A DNA stretch of 64,000 nt from Dinoroseobacter sp013215265 (GCA_963691755.1 OY829366.1:1736001-1800000), one strand, 5' to 3'; shown: positions 51,748-61,024, numbered from the stretch's first letter. Program-made: numbers and translations. The notes: a model not told the origin generated them from the letters alone.

Positions 51748-52728
51748 ATGCGTGAGCTTGGAAAATGGCTTGGTCGCTTTCTTTTATTGGTTTTGGTCCT
51801 CGTTTTGTTCCTTTGGTTGGGGCCGCGCGAACAGGTGTCGGGCGTCGCCAACGCACCCAACCTGCCAGAGGCGGCTGAGCTTGATGCTTGGCTTGAAGAC
51901 AAAGAGGCGCAGGTTCCCGATCTGCGTCCGAGTTCTGCCAAACGTATCACCTGGGCAGGTGAGGTGGGGGCACGCACACCATTGTCGATCATCTATCTGC
52001 ATGGGTTTTCGGCAAGTAATAACGAGATGTCGCCGGTTCAGGCCAACATTGCCAAAGAACTGGGGGCGAACATGTTTGAGACCAGGTTGGCAGGCCATGG
52101 TCGTGACGGAGCTGCCATGGCGGAACCGCGCGCCGAGGCGTGGTTGGATGATGTGGCCGAAGCGATGGAAATCGGGCGCGCTCTTGGCGACGAAGTGGTT
52201 ATTCTAGGCGTCTCAACAGGAGGGACTTTGGCGGCTTGGGCCGCGACGCAGCCTCAGATTTCAGACGCTTTGGTGGGCATCATTTTGATCTCGCCCAATT
52301 TCAAGATCGCCAACCCGATGGCTGCGTTGTTGCATATGCCTTTCGCGCGCGCCTGGGTTCCCCTGCTCGCCGGTGAAGAACGTAAATTCACGCCGCGAAA
52401 TGAAGCGCATGGTGCACAATGGACAACGCAGTATCCCACGGTCGCAACTGTGACCATGGCAACAGCTATGCGCGAAAGTTTGGCGCAGGATTTTTCGGAA
52501 GTGGACGTGCCAGCTTATTTCATTTTCTCTGAGCACGACACAGTCGTCAGTGCTGACGCAACGCGTGCAATGTTAGATCGTTGGGGGGCACCGGTTTCCG
52601 TTGAAATGCCTGGACCAATGGACGGCGTTGATCCTGACGGGCATGTGATCGTGGGAGATATCCTGAGCCCTGCACATACCCCGATCATGACAAACCTGAT
52701 GGTGGATTGGATCAGCGCTCTCCCCTGA
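51748..52728 (+). CDS. Membrane-anchored alpha/beta hydrolase
   Basis: 326 residues. An N-terminal transmembrane helix (residues 7-26, FLLLVLVLVLFLWLG) anchors a monoacylglycerol-lipase-like hydrolase domain: IYLHGFSASNNEMSP, nucleophile elbow LGVSTGGTLAAW, and a late SEHDTVVSADATRAML acid region with His in DPDGHVIVGD. Substrate unknown. The same frame stays open for 60 further codons after its TGA (see the separate entry). Confidence 0.85.
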   Translation: MRELGKWLGRFLLLVLVLVLFLWLGPREQVSGVANAPNLPEAAELDAWLEDKEAQVPDLRPSSAKRITWAGEVGARTPLSIIYLHGFSASNNEMSPVQANIAKELGANMFETRLAGHGRDGAAMAEPRAEAWLDDVAEAMEIGRALGDEVVILGVSTGGTLAAWAATQPQISDALVGIILISPNFKIANPMAALLHMPFARAWVPLLAGEERKFTPRNEAHGAQWTTQYPTVATVTMATAMRESLAQDFSEVDVPAYFIFSEHDTVVSADATRAMLDRWGAPVSVEMPGPMDGVDPDGHVIVGDILSPAHTPIMTNLMVDWISALP

Positions 52729-52911
52729 TCCCAGACGAATGCGCTCGAACACACAGGCGCGCCAACACAACTTCTAAGTGCAAAGCGCATACCTGATTTG
52801 AATGAAGTTGACCCTATCTGTCAGGGCCTGATTGACTATGCGCATCTGCAGGGGCGGTTCTTCGATTTACTGCAGGAAACAACACTTTGGGTCGAAACTG
52901 CCGGAGGTTAG
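52729..52911 (+). other. Protein-like open frame directly after the hydrolase stop
   Basis: In the frame of the preceding hydrolase, 60 codons follow its TGA without a stop until TAG at 52909-52911. The composition is protein-like (KRIPDLNEVDPICQGLID, HLQGRFFDLLQETTLWVE), but there is no ATG or GTG start; only a TTG at 52798. It may be the remnant of a gene or a small gene with a rare start. No family recognised. Confidence 0.3.
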
Positions 52912-52920
52912 CTTCAGTCA

Positions 52921-53352
52921 ATGGAACAACGGATTTCGCTTATCACCCTTGCTGTATCGGATATGGGACGCGCAGCGACATTTTATGAAGCGCTGGGGTG
53001 GACGCAGGTTGAAACCCAAGATGGGATCGTGGCGTTTGACCTGATCAGCCAGACCCTTGGGCTTTATCCCAAAGAGGCCTTGGCACAGGAGCTGGGTTTT
53101 TCTGTAGATGCACTTGGGTCTGGAGCGATGGTACTTAGTCACAATGTCCGGACCAAGGACGAGGTGACGCTGATCCTTGATAAGGCAGCTTCCGCAGGAG
53201 GACATATTCTGAACCCGGCGAAAGACGTGTTCTGGGGCGGGCATCACGGGCACTTCCAAGATCCGGATGGGCATATTTGGGAAATTGCGCATAATCCGTT
53301 TTCGACCTTGGGGGCTGACGGATCGTTCCAGTGGAACGGTGCAGATGCGTAG
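52921..53352 (+). CDS. VOC-superfamily protein (glyoxalase-like)
   Basis: 143 residues, one vicinal-oxygen-chelate unit pair: ISLITLAVSDMGRAATFYEALGW at the start, VFWGGHHGHFQDPDGHIWEIAHNP near the end with the metal-type His and Glu. Family members include glyoxalases, dioxygenases and resistance proteins; the activity is unknown. GGAGG lies 13 bases before the ATG. The stop overlaps the ATG of the next gene. Confidence 0.88.
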   Translation: MEQRISLITLAVSDMGRAATFYEALGWTQVETQDGIVAFDLISQTLGLYPKEALAQELGFSVDALGSGAMVLSHNVRTKDEVTLILDKAASAGGHILNPAKDVFWGGHHGHFQDPDGHIWEIAHNPFSTLGADGSFQWNGADA

Positions 53353-54013
53353 TCCGCGCAGCTATCTGTCGCTTGAAGAGTTCGGTCGCGTCAGGCTGTC
53401 ACGTCATTTCCAGATGCGTAATTTTGTCTATTCCGAGATTTCGAATTTTTACGGACGGCCCAATCTACCCGAAGACCCAGACTTGGCGATCGAAACGGGC
53501 CGCAGGCTGGCAATCGAGCTGCTCGAACCTCTCGTCGAGACGTTTGGCCCCATCGATATTCGCTCAGGCTACCGAAGTCCTGCATTGAACGATTTTGGTT
53601 CAATGCAAGTGAAGCCACAGAAAATGGCTGCAACGCCCAAGAATTTCGCCGCCCATATTTGGGACAAGCGCGATGCAAAAGGGCGCATGGGAGCGTGCGT
53701 AAGCGTTGGAATTCCCTGGTTTGCCGCGCAGTACAATCGTGGACGGGACTGGCGTGATCTCGCGTGGTGGCTTTTTGATCACCTCGATTTCCACGAGGTC
53801 TATTTCTTTCCAAAAGACGCGGCCTTCAATATCACCTGGCGCGAGGAGCCAGAGCAGCGCATTTTGTCGTATGCGCCCCCCAAAGGCGTTCTGTTTCGGC
53901 GCGGCGACACACCCGATCCAATGCGCGCACAGCGCTATCTCGACTTTCCACCTTTTCGGGGGATCAGCTACCCCGGCTTGCCCCTCGACAGCCCGGATCA
54001 AGCTGATTACTGA
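53345..54013 (+). CDS. Peptidase M15-like protein of unknown function
   Basis: 222 residues from ATG 53345, which overlaps the VOC stop. LVETFGPIDIRSGYRSPALNDFGS resembles the start of D-Ala-D-Ala carboxypeptidase M15/peptidoglycan-binding hydrolase domains. A clear HxxxxxxD metal pair is not obvious (AAHIWDKRDAKGRMG follows), so catalysis is uncertain. The C-terminal 100 residues are rich in aromatic residues. No signal peptide. Confidence 0.65.
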   Translation: MRSPRSYLSLEEFGRVRLSRHFQMRNFVYSEISNFYGRPNLPEDPDLAIETGRRLAIELLEPLVETFGPIDIRSGYRSPALNDFGSMQVKPQKMAATPKNFAAHIWDKRDAKGRMGACVSVGIPWFAAQYNRGRDWRDLAWWLFDHLDFHEVYFFPKDAAFNITWREEPEQRILSYAPPKGVLFRRGDTPDPMRAQRYLDFPPFRGISYPGLPLDSPDQADY

Positions 54014-54041
54014 TTTTGCATAATTATGCAAAAGGCCTGTC

Positions 54042-54797
54042 ATGACACTTCCGATAACTCCTTCTGTCCGACTTGATGGTCGGCGCGCGCTTGTCCCCGG
54101 AGGAAGTCGGGGCATTGGACTGGCCTGCGCCGCAGCTCTGGCAGAGCAGGGGTCCCATGTGGTGCTTGCCGCCCGCAGTGCGGACGAACTGGCCGAGGCC
54201 GTTGACGCGCTGACAGATGCAGGCCACAGCGCGGAGGGCCACAGGCTGGACGTCACGGACCTCGATGCGCAAGCGGCATTTTTTAGAGCACACGGACCGT
54301 TTGACATCCTATGCAACTCAGCCGGGATGGCGCGACATTCGCCGGCCTCAGAGACAAAACCGGACGACTATGACGCCGTAATGGCTGTGAATGTGAAGGC
54401 AGCCTATTTTCTGTCGGTCAATGCTGCCACCGGTATGAAAGACGGCGGCTCCATCATTCATATATCCAGCCAGATGGGTCATGTCGGTGGGATCGATCGT
54501 GCCGTTTACTGCGCAACCAAGCACGCGGTTGAGGGTATGACAAAAGCCATGGCCATGGAATTCGGACCCAAACGCGTTCGGATCAACACCATCTGTCCGA
54601 CATTCATTCGCACGCCCCTGACAGCGCCAACGTTTGCAGATCCTGAAAAGCGGGCCTGGATCGAAAGTAAGATCAAGCTGCCCAGGATTGCAGAGGTCGA
54701 AGACATCATGGGGGCCGTTGCTTTTCTGGCTTCTGACGCATCGGCAATGGTGACTGGAACATCGCTTTTGATCGATGGTGGTTGGACAGCTGGCTGA
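54042..54797 (+). CDS. Short-chain dehydrogenase/reductase
   Basis: 251 residues. Classical SDR: cofactor loop PGGSRGIGLA (the usual leading Thr is Pro), DVTDLD, NSAG in place of NNAG, catalytic Ser in HISSQMG, YCATK with Tyr-x3-Lys, and the C-terminal GTSLLIDGGW. It resembles gluconate-5-dehydrogenase/3-oxoacyl reductase types; substrate unknown. Its stop shares one base with the start of the LacI-type gene (TGATG), so enzyme and regulator are coupled, suggesting a sugar or sugar-acid substrate. Confidence 0.92.
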   Translation: MTLPITPSVRLDGRRALVPGGSRGIGLACAAALAEQGSHVVLAARSADELAEAVDALTDAGHSAEGHRLDVTDLDAQAAFFRAHGPFDILCNSAGMARHSPASETKPDDYDAVMAVNVKAAYFLSVNAATGMKDGGSIIHISSQMGHVGGIDRAVYCATKHAVEGMTKAMAMEFGPKRVRINTICPTFIRTPLTAPTFADPEKRAWIESKIKLPRIAEVEDIMGAVAFLASDASAMVTGTSLLIDGGWTAG

Positions 54798-55825
54798 TGG
54801 CGCGTGCAAAAATAACGTCAACGGATGTCGCGCGTCTGGCAGGTGTGAGCCAATCGGCGGTGAGCCGCGTGTTTACGCCTGGAGCCTCGGTTTCAAAAAA
54901 GACCGCTGATAAAGTACGTGCTGCGGCAGAAGAACTGGGGTATCGCCCCAACGTTTTGGCGCGATCTTTAATCACCGGAAAATCCAAGATCATTGGCCTG
55001 ATCGTCGCCTATCTTGACAATCAGTTTTACCCCGATGCTCTCGAGCGTCTGAGCAAGGCTTTGCAGGACAACGGGTACCACCTGCTGGTTTTTATTTCTC
55101 CGGGCACAGGTGAAAACGTCGACCAGGTGGTCGATGAGTTGATGGATTACCGCGTGGATGGGATCATCACCGCCAGTGTCGGGATATCGGATGAGATCAC
55201 AAACCGTTGTGAAGACGCCGGCATCCCCATGGTTTTGTTCAACCGGGGTCAGGATGATGAACGATTGTCTTCGGTCACGTCAGCCAATGTTGAAGGTGGG
55301 CGGCGGATTGCTGAGTTTTTGATTGCAGGGGGGCATCGCCGGATTGCGCATATCGCAGGTTGGACGGGCGCTTCGACTGGGCGAGATAGACGGGATGGAT
55401 TTCTGTCTGGACTTGCAGCGGCGGGCATTGCCCCGGTGGCTGTTCTTGACGGGAATTTCCGCCGCGAAGATGCAGCAAAGGCTGCCTCTGCAATGTTTGA
55501 GGATGGCGCTCATCCCGATGCAATCTTTGTGGGAAATGATCACATGGCGTGTGCGGTCATAGACGAGTTACGTGGCAGTCTAGGCCTGCGCGTGCCAGAA
55601 GATGTTTCGGTTGTTGGATATGATGACGTGCCGCTGGCCGCTTGGGGCGCTTATGAGCTGACCACATGGCGGCAACCATCAAACCGGATGGTAGAAGCCA
55701 CAGTGGAGCTGTTGTTGGGCCAGATCGATGATTCGAACCGTAGGTCGGAGAAACGCGAGATCAGCGGACGCTTGATTGTTCGCAGTTCGGCGCGGGTGCT
55801 GGAGGGTTGGGAAGATCAGGTGTAG
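54797..55825 (+). CDS. LacI-family regulator
   Basis: 342 residues from ATG 54797. HTH (TSTDVARLAGVSQSAVSRVFTPGASVSKKTADKVRAAAEELGYRPN) with hinge, then a periplasmic-binding-type effector domain (IGLIVAYLDNQFYPDALERLSKAL, DGIITASVG, HRRIAHIAGWTGASTGRDRRDGF, DAIFVGNDHMACAVIDELR, VPEDVSVVGYDDVPLA). It probably responds to a sugar or sugar acid. It ends convergently with the GFA-like gene, overlapping by 10 bases. Confidence 0.94.
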   Translation: MARAKITSTDVARLAGVSQSAVSRVFTPGASVSKKTADKVRAAAEELGYRPNVLARSLITGKSKIIGLIVAYLDNQFYPDALERLSKALQDNGYHLLVFISPGTGENVDQVVDELMDYRVDGIITASVGISDEITNRCEDAGIPMVLFNRGQDDERLSSVTSANVEGGRRIAEFLIAGGHRRIAHIAGWTGASTGRDRRDGFLSGLAAAGIAPVAVLDGNFRREDAAKAASAMFEDGAHPDAIFVGNDHMACAVIDELRGSLGLRVPEDVSVVGYDDVPLAAWGAYELTTWRQPSNRMVEATVELLLGQIDDSNRRSEKREISGRLIVRSSARVLEGWEDQV

Positions 55826-56376
55826 GCCACAGCCTTGGCGTCCTTTTCGATCAGAACTTGCGGCACGGTGAGGGTCTTTGGATCGGAAAAGAAAACTGAC
55901 GATTTCCACTTCCCAGTCAGGCGGTCAGAGAGAGCGCGTGCCAAGACCTGACGAACAACTTTGCCCAAGCCGATATGACGTCTGTCATCCGGTTTGGCGC
56001 GATAAACCTGAGCGACGATGGGCCCTATGCGGTCTGACTCAGAAAGACGATTTGTGTAGATCGAGGTAAAGCATAAGCGTTGGGTATGCTCGATCACTGA
56101 GATTGGCGCACCGCAGCAGGTCGCATAAATACGATTGATACCTTTTGGGCTGAGTTTGAGCGCAGCAAGTTTGTCAAATCCGCTATCGATATGAACGTGG
56201 TGGGAAGATGTCAGGTAAACATCGACAAAAGGAACCGTCTTGCTTGTAAGGTGCTTGGTCGCGGCACGACAGCTGCGGCATCCACACGTGACGTGGGTTC
56301 CATTTGAAACAGCTTTTTCGTCGAGATGACCGGTGACTGTGCCACAAATGCAAGCGAAGCTTAGGTCACCGGGCAT
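55816..56376 (-). CDS. GFA-like zinc protein (DUF6151 type)
   Basis: 186 residues. Cysteine pairs as in glutathione-dependent formaldehyde-activating (GFA/CENP-V) proteins: FACICGTVTG, HVTCGCRSCRAAT, and ATCCGAPIS. The second half (from LGKVVRQVLARAL) is extra compared with plain GFA domains and fits the DUF6151 group. Activity has not been shown for that group. It lies 6 bases downstream of phaZ on the same strand. Confidence 0.75.
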   Translation of the reverse strand: MPGDLSFACICGTVTGHLDEKAVSNGTHVTCGCRSCRAATKHLTSKTVPFVDVYLTSSHHVHIDSGFDKLAALKLSPKGINRIYATCCGAPISVIEHTQRLCFTSIYTNRLSESDRIGPIVAQVYRAKPDDRRHIGLGKVVRQVLARALSDRLTGKWKSSVFFSDPKTLTVPQVLIEKDAKAVAYT

Positions 56377-56382
56377 AGTGTG

Positions 56383-57645
56383 TCATTCTGCGGCGGTCAT
56401 GCGGGTTGCGGGAGCGGCGCTGTTTGCGTCGATGAACTCAAGCACCAACGGGCGGATATTGTTGCGCCAGGACTTGCCCGCAAAGATCCCGTAATGGCCG
56501 GCGCCCGGCTCCACGTGGCTGGCTTTCTTTTCGTCTGGCAGACCGGTCAGCAGATCCAGTGCGGCAAGGCATTGCCCCGGAGCGGATATGTCATCTTTTT
56601 CGCCCTCAACGATCTTGACCGCGACTGTTGTGATTTTGCCGGCATCGCAAGGCTTTCCGCGCACGGTGAATACGTTGCGTGCGATTTCGCGGGTCTTGAA
56701 GACGCGCTCAACGGTCGAAAGGTAGAATTCCGCTGTCATGTCCATGACTGCAAGGTATTCATCATAGAAACGGTTGTGGGCGTCGTGGTCGGAAGCGTCG
56801 CCTTTGGCAACGCGCAGGATCTGGTCAAAAAAGGCTTTTGAATGCCGCTCGCCATTCATGGCCATAAAAGACGAAAGTTGTTGTAGGCCCGGATAGACCA
56901 TGCGGCCAACACCTGGATACTTAAAGCCAACGCGCTGGAGAACGAGCTGTTCAAGTTGACCCATCGTGACACTGTTTCCGAAATCTGTAACTTCTGTGGG
57001 GGCCGCATCAGGGTCGATCGGTCCGCCGATCAGGGTCAGGCTGCGTGGCTGACACTCGGGATCTTCTCCCGCGAGATATGCCGTCGCAGCAAGTGTTAGG
57101 GGGGCGGGCTGGCAAACGGCGATAACGTGAATGTCAGGGCCGAGTTCTTTCATAAAATCGACAAGATACTCAGTGTAATCTTCAACGTCGAACTTGCCTT
57201 CTGAAACGGGGATATCACGCGCATTATGCCAATCTGTGATCCAGACCTCACAATCAGGCAAAAGCGATTGAACGGTGGATCGCAGCAGGGTTGCATAGTG
57301 ACCGGACATGGGCGCAACGAGCAATACGCGGCGCTTCTTCTCTGGCCGTCCGAGCACGTCGAAGCGGATAAGATCGCCAAATGGGCGTTCGACAACAGTT
57401 TCGACATTGACCACGTGATCGCGCCCGTCCTCGGCCACGACCGAATTTATGTTCCAGTCTGGCTTGGCGACCATACGCGCAAAACTGCGCTCGGTGACTT
57501 CACCCCAAGCTGCAAGCGTGCGGAAGAAAGGGTTCGGAACAAGGCCCAGCTGCGGGTAAGAGCCCATGGCCTGAGCTGTGGCGCCCAACCATTGGTTGGT
57601 ATTCCGTAGACTTTCCATCATGTCGTACATCACGAGGTAACGCAT
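56383..57645 (-). CDS. phaZ: Intracellular polyhydroxyalkanoate depolymerase
   Basis: 420 residues. PHB depolymerase family: N-terminus MMESLRNTNQWLGATAQ, DWHNARDIPVSEGKFDVEDYTEYLVDF, nucleophile Cys in VIAVCQPAPLTLA, and C-terminal EPGAGHYGIFAGKSWR with catalytic His. It degrades stored polyhydroxybutyrate granules in the cytoplasm. Divergent from phaC over about 100 bases, with AAAGGAA before its start. Confidence 0.96.
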   Translation of the reverse strand: MRYLVMYDMMESLRNTNQWLGATAQAMGSYPQLGLVPNPFFRTLAAWGEVTERSFARMVAKPDWNINSVVAEDGRDHVVNVETVVERPFGDLIRFDVLGRPEKKRRVLLVAPMSGHYATLLRSTVQSLLPDCEVWITDWHNARDIPVSEGKFDVEDYTEYLVDFMKELGPDIHVIAVCQPAPLTLAATAYLAGEDPECQPRSLTLIGGPIDPDAAPTEVTDFGNSVTMGQLEQLVLQRVGFKYPGVGRMVYPGLQQLSSFMAMNGERHSKAFFDQILRVAKGDASDHDAHNRFYDEYLAVMDMTAEFYLSTVERVFKTREIARNVFTVRGKPCDAGKITTVAVKIVEGEKDDISAPGQCLAALDLLTGLPDEKKASHVEPGAGHYGIFAGKSWRNNIRPLVLEFIDANSAAPATRMTAAE

Positions 57646-57750
57646 AATGTGTTCCTTTAAAGACCGGATCTCCCCGGTTCATTTGGTCGCTTTGCCTCCC
57701 CGTGCAGGCGACGGTATTCTGCGGGTGCAAAGTAAAAGGAAATGGTCGTC

Positions 57751-59568
57751 ATGACAACCGAAGACACCACAAATGGTTCAGAAAACAAACCGATGGGTGA
57801 AGATCTCGAGCGTCTGAACGCCAATGTGGCAAAGATCGAAGAGCTTTCGCAGCGGCTTGTTGTGGCGCTGTCACAACGCGAGAGCCATGATACCGGTCTG
57901 CAGGGGCCCGGGCAGGACGTCTACGTGAAAGCTGCCAGTGCCTATGTGGCGGACATGATTGCCAATCCCGCAAAGATAATCGAACAGCAGGTAAATTACT
58001 GGGGCAAAACCGTAAAGCATCTGGTCGAAGCTCAGCATGTGCTGGCGCAGGGTAAGATCTCTGTTCCAGATGATCCTCACAAAGGTGACAAGCGTTTCAA
58101 GGATCCGCTTTGGGATACGCATCCCTATTTCAACTTCGTCAAACAACAGTATCTCATCACTGCGGGATCCATTGACGATGCACTGTCGAAGCTTGAGGGG
58201 CTTGATCCGGCCGATAAGCGACGGGTTGAGTTTTTCACTCACCAGATCGTCGATTTGTTTTCGCCCGCAAACTTTCTGAACACCAACCCCGAGGCCCTAC
58301 GCCGTGCTGTCGAAACAGAAGGGGAGTCGTTGGTGATCGGTCTGGAAAACCTTGTGCGCGACATCGAGCGCAATGACGGGGACTTGCTGGTCACGCTCTC
58401 TGATCCGGAAGCGTTCAAGGTGGGCAAGGACCTCGCGACAACCGAAGGGTCTGTGGTTTTTCGCAACCGAATGTTTGAGCTGATCCAGTACGCACCGAAG
58501 ACGGAGAAAGTGCATAAGACACCGCTTGTGATCTTTCCACCTTGGATCAACAAATTCTACGTGATGGATCTGACCCAGAAGAATTCACTGATAAACTGGA
58601 TCGTAGAGCAGGGCTTCACACTATTTATGGTGTCTTGGGTCAATCCCGACGAAAGCCATGCTGACGTCACGCTTGATACGTATGTCGAAGAAGGGTTCTT
58701 GAAGGCGATTGAGGAAGCCAAGAAAATAACAGGCGAGAAACAGGTTAATACTGTAGGGTATTGTATCGGTGGCACAACATTGTCTGCGACGCTGGCGCTG
58801 CTAAACAAGCGCAAAGACAAATCCGTGCGCTCAGCGACATTCTTCACCACTTTGGTTGATTTCAGTGATCCCGGTGAAATGGCCGTATTCCTGGACGATG
58901 ATTTCGTTGATGGGATCGAGCGCGAGGTGGCCGAGAAAGGATATTTGCATTCTTTCTTTATGGCTCGGACCTTTTCGTTCCTACGCGCGAATGATCTGGT
59001 CTACGGACCTGCCATCCGCAGCTACATGCTGGGCGAGCGCCCGCGTGCATTCGATTTGCTACACTGGAATGGAGACAGCACCAATTTGCCCGGACCAATG
59101 GTGGTGCAATACTTGCGCCATCTGTGTCAGAATAATGAACTTGCGGCTGGTGAGTTCGAACTGATGGGCGAAAAGCTGTCACTGAAGCATGTGAAGACAC
59201 CGTTGATGTCCATTGCCGCTGAGACGGATCACATCGCGGCGTGGAAACAGGCCTATGTCGGGTTTAAACAGTACAGCAGCCGCGACAAGAATTTCATTGT
59301 CTCTCAGTCCGGACATATCGCGGGGATTATCAACCCACCGTCGAAAAAGAAGTATGGTCACTACACCGTTGAGGGCGATTTGCCTGACACGCCTGATGAA
59401 TGGATGGACGCGGCAGCCTTCCATGATGGATCCTGGTGGCCGCGTTGGGGCGAATGGCTCGCGCGTCGTTCTGGTGCAAAGGTTGCCCCCCGGCAGCCCG
59501 GCGATTCTACAAATAAGGTGCTTTGCGCTGCTCCTGGAACATATGTTCTCAAAGTGAAGGCTTCATAA
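57751..59568 (+). CDS. phaC: Class I poly(3-hydroxyalkanoate) synthase
   Basis: 605 residues from ATG 57751, 10 bases after an AAAAGGA site; ATG 57742 is too close to that site. An N-terminal domain is followed by the alpha/beta catalytic domain with lipase-like box GYCIGGTTL (active Cys), the Asp in AAETDHIAAW and the His in SQSGHIAGI. Polymerises 3-hydroxyacyl-CoA on the granule surface. Followed by phaP and phaR. Confidence 0.97.
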   Translation: MTTEDTTNGSENKPMGEDLERLNANVAKIEELSQRLVVALSQRESHDTGLQGPGQDVYVKAASAYVADMIANPAKIIEQQVNYWGKTVKHLVEAQHVLAQGKISVPDDPHKGDKRFKDPLWDTHPYFNFVKQQYLITAGSIDDALSKLEGLDPADKRRVEFFTHQIVDLFSPANFLNTNPEALRRAVETEGESLVIGLENLVRDIERNDGDLLVTLSDPEAFKVGKDLATTEGSVVFRNRMFELIQYAPKTEKVHKTPLVIFPPWINKFYVMDLTQKNSLINWIVEQGFTLFMVSWVNPDESHADVTLDTYVEEGFLKAIEEAKKITGEKQVNTVGYCIGGTTLSATLALLNKRKDKSVRSATFFTTLVDFSDPGEMAVFLDDDFVDGIEREVAEKGYLHSFFMARTFSFLRANDLVYGPAIRSYMLGERPRAFDLLHWNGDSTNLPGPMVVQYLRHLCQNNELAAGEFELMGEKLSLKHVKTPLMSIAAETDHIAAWKQAYVGFKQYSSRDKNFIVSQSGHIAGIINPPSKKKYGHYTVEGDLPDTPDEWMDAAAFHDGSWWPRWGEWLARRSGAKVAPRQPGDSTNKVLCAAPGTYVLKVKAS

Positions 59569-59601
59569 GTCTCTGTAATAAAATGGTCTTATGGAATATG
59601 C

Positions 59602-59643
59602 CGCGCTGCAGCAAAAAAATACTTGATATGCTGCAGTGCAGCA
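59602..59643. promoter_or_regulatory. PhaR-type binding sites before phaP
   Basis: CTGC-AGT-GCAG (59631-59641) matches the CTGC-N3-GCAG pattern described for PhaR of Paracoccus (from memory), flanked by further GC bases that make it a near palindrome. A second palindrome GCTGCAGC lies at 59605-59612. Both are 85-125 bases before the phaP start. PhaR repression of phasin is the known model. Confidence 0.65.
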
Positions 59644-59727
59644 GGTATATCGTTTGCAGAGACAGTAAATCCCGTGTGACGGGCAGTGTAATTTAAATCC
59701 CATAACCGGGATCCAAGGAGAAGACCG

Positions 59728-60174
59728 ATGGCAAAAGCCGATGATTTCACAAAATATATGACCGAAATGATGCAGTCCTTCCCAATGGACTCCGCTGCGA
59801 TGCAGGATGCGTTCAAGAGCCAGGCGGCATTGGGCGAGAAGATGTCGAAGGTTGCTCTCGACGCAGCTGGCAAATCTTCTGAGCTGTCCGCAAAATGGAC
59901 CAAAGAGACTCTTTCGAAGATGAGTGAAGTCGCCGCCGTCAAGGATGAGCCAACCGACTACACCAAGTCGCTCACCGATTTTGCATCTGCATCTGCAGAG
60001 ATCGCTGCCGAAAACATGGCTGCGTTCGCAGAAATCGCAAAAAAAGTTCAGATGGAAACTGTTGAGCTGATGCTCGCCGCTGGTAAAGACCTGCAGGAAG
60101 AAACCACTGCAGCTGTCAAAAAAGCCACCGCCGATGTGACCACTGCAGCAAAGAAAGCAGCTACCGCAAAGTAA
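59728..60174 (+). CDS. phaP: Phasin
   Basis: 148 residues, all-helical and alanine/lysine-rich, phasin_2-like: KADDFTKYMTEMMQSFPMD at the start, KSLTDFASASAEIAAENMAAFAEIAKKVQMETVELM in the middle, and a basic KKATADVTTAAKKAA tail. Coats PHA granules. A strong AAGGAG site precedes it. Preceded by PhaR-type sites and followed by a good terminator. Confidence 0.94.
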   Translation: MAKADDFTKYMTEMMQSFPMDSAAMQDAFKSQAALGEKMSKVALDAAGKSSELSAKWTKETLSKMSEVAAVKDEPTDYTKSLTDFASASAEIAAENMAAFAEIAKKVQMETVELMLAAGKDLQEETTAAVKKATADVTTAAKKAATAK

Positions 60175-60223
60175 GCGCTTTCTAGACATCGATCACCGAC
60201 CTCCTCCCTGTTGGTGAGAGATC

Positions 60224-60257
60224 AAAGGGTGGGTCCTAGGACCCGCCCTTTTCTTTT
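60224..60257 (+). terminator. Rho-independent terminator after phaP
   Basis: A 13-bp stem (60224-60236 with 60239-60251, one G-T pair, two-base loop) is followed by TTTTCTTTT. It ends the phaC-phaP message and separates it from phaR. Confidence 0.9.
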
Positions 60258-60260
60258 GTG

Positions 60261-60305
60261 CTGCGCTGCAATAGGATTTTGCTACTGTGATGTGCGGCAG
60301 TGCAG
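60261..60305. promoter_or_regulatory. PhaR-type sites before phaR
   Basis: CTGC-GC-TGCA at 60261-60270 and TGCGGCAGTGCAG at 60293-60305 resemble the sites upstream of phaP. The second ends just before the phaR ribosome binding site. Suggests autoregulation, as known for PhaR. Confidence 0.55.
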
Positions 60306-60325
60306 AAATGGGGAAGGATGCACGT

Positions 60326-60907
60326 ATGGCTGATACTTCGGGCGAACCGCTTTTAATCAAGCGCTATGCATCGCGCAGGCTCTATAACACTGAGACGAGT
60401 GACTATGTGACGCTTGAAACGATCGCGCAATTTATTCGTGATGGGCGTGATGTGCAGATTATAGATCTGAAGACGGGTGACGATCTAACCCGACAATACA
60501 TGCTGCAGATCATTGCCGAGCATGAAAGCCGGGGCGAAAATGTTCTGCCGATCAATGTGCTGACCGATTTGGTGAGAAGTTACTCCCCGACTGCTGCTGC
60601 ATCGATGGTACCGCAATTCCTTGCTTCTTCCTTTGAGATGCTTCGGGACAGCCAATCGAAGATGGTTGAAAACATGACCCATATGTCCAACCCTCTGGCT
60701 TCGATGCCCGGGATGGATCAATGGCGAAAGCAGCAAGAAGCCTTCCTGAATACGATGATGGGGGGATGGCGATCTGCTGGATCCTCGCCTGAACCGGAGG
60801 CTGAAGTAGCACCGGAGCCTGAGGCAGAGCCTGCAAAGGGCACTGACTTGGACGAGATTAAGCGACAACTGGCAGCGTTGCAGAAGCAGCTGGAAGCCAA
60901 GGGCTGA
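60326..60907 (+). CDS. phaR: Polyhydroxyalkanoate synthesis repressor PhaR
   Basis: 193 residues from ATG 60326 with GGGAAGG upstream. The N-terminal DNA-binding module is typical (LLIKRYASRRLYNTETSDYVTLETIAQFIRDGRDVQIID, then GDDLTRQYMLQII). The C-terminal half has a granule-binding helical part and an acidic Pro/Glu spacer (PEPEAEVAPEPEAEPA) before a coiled coil (LDEIKRQLAALQKQLEA). PhaR binds PHA granules, which releases repression of phaP and itself. Confidence 0.96.
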   Translation: MADTSGEPLLIKRYASRRLYNTETSDYVTLETIAQFIRDGRDVQIIDLKTGDDLTRQYMLQIIAEHESRGENVLPINVLTDLVRSYSPTAAASMVPQFLASSFEMLRDSQSKMVENMTHMSNPLASMPGMDQWRKQQEAFLNTMMGGWRSAGSSPEPEAEVAPEPEAEPAKGTDLDEIKRQLAALQKQLEAKG

Positions 60908-61024
60908 GTTTCTCGCAGGTAAGCGGAATTCAAGCCTAGAATTTGCCGCTGTTTAGTATTTTGTATTTGCGCGCACGACAGCGGGGTGTCTCGCGTGTAA
61001 ACCACTATGGAAGCTAAGTAAGAC

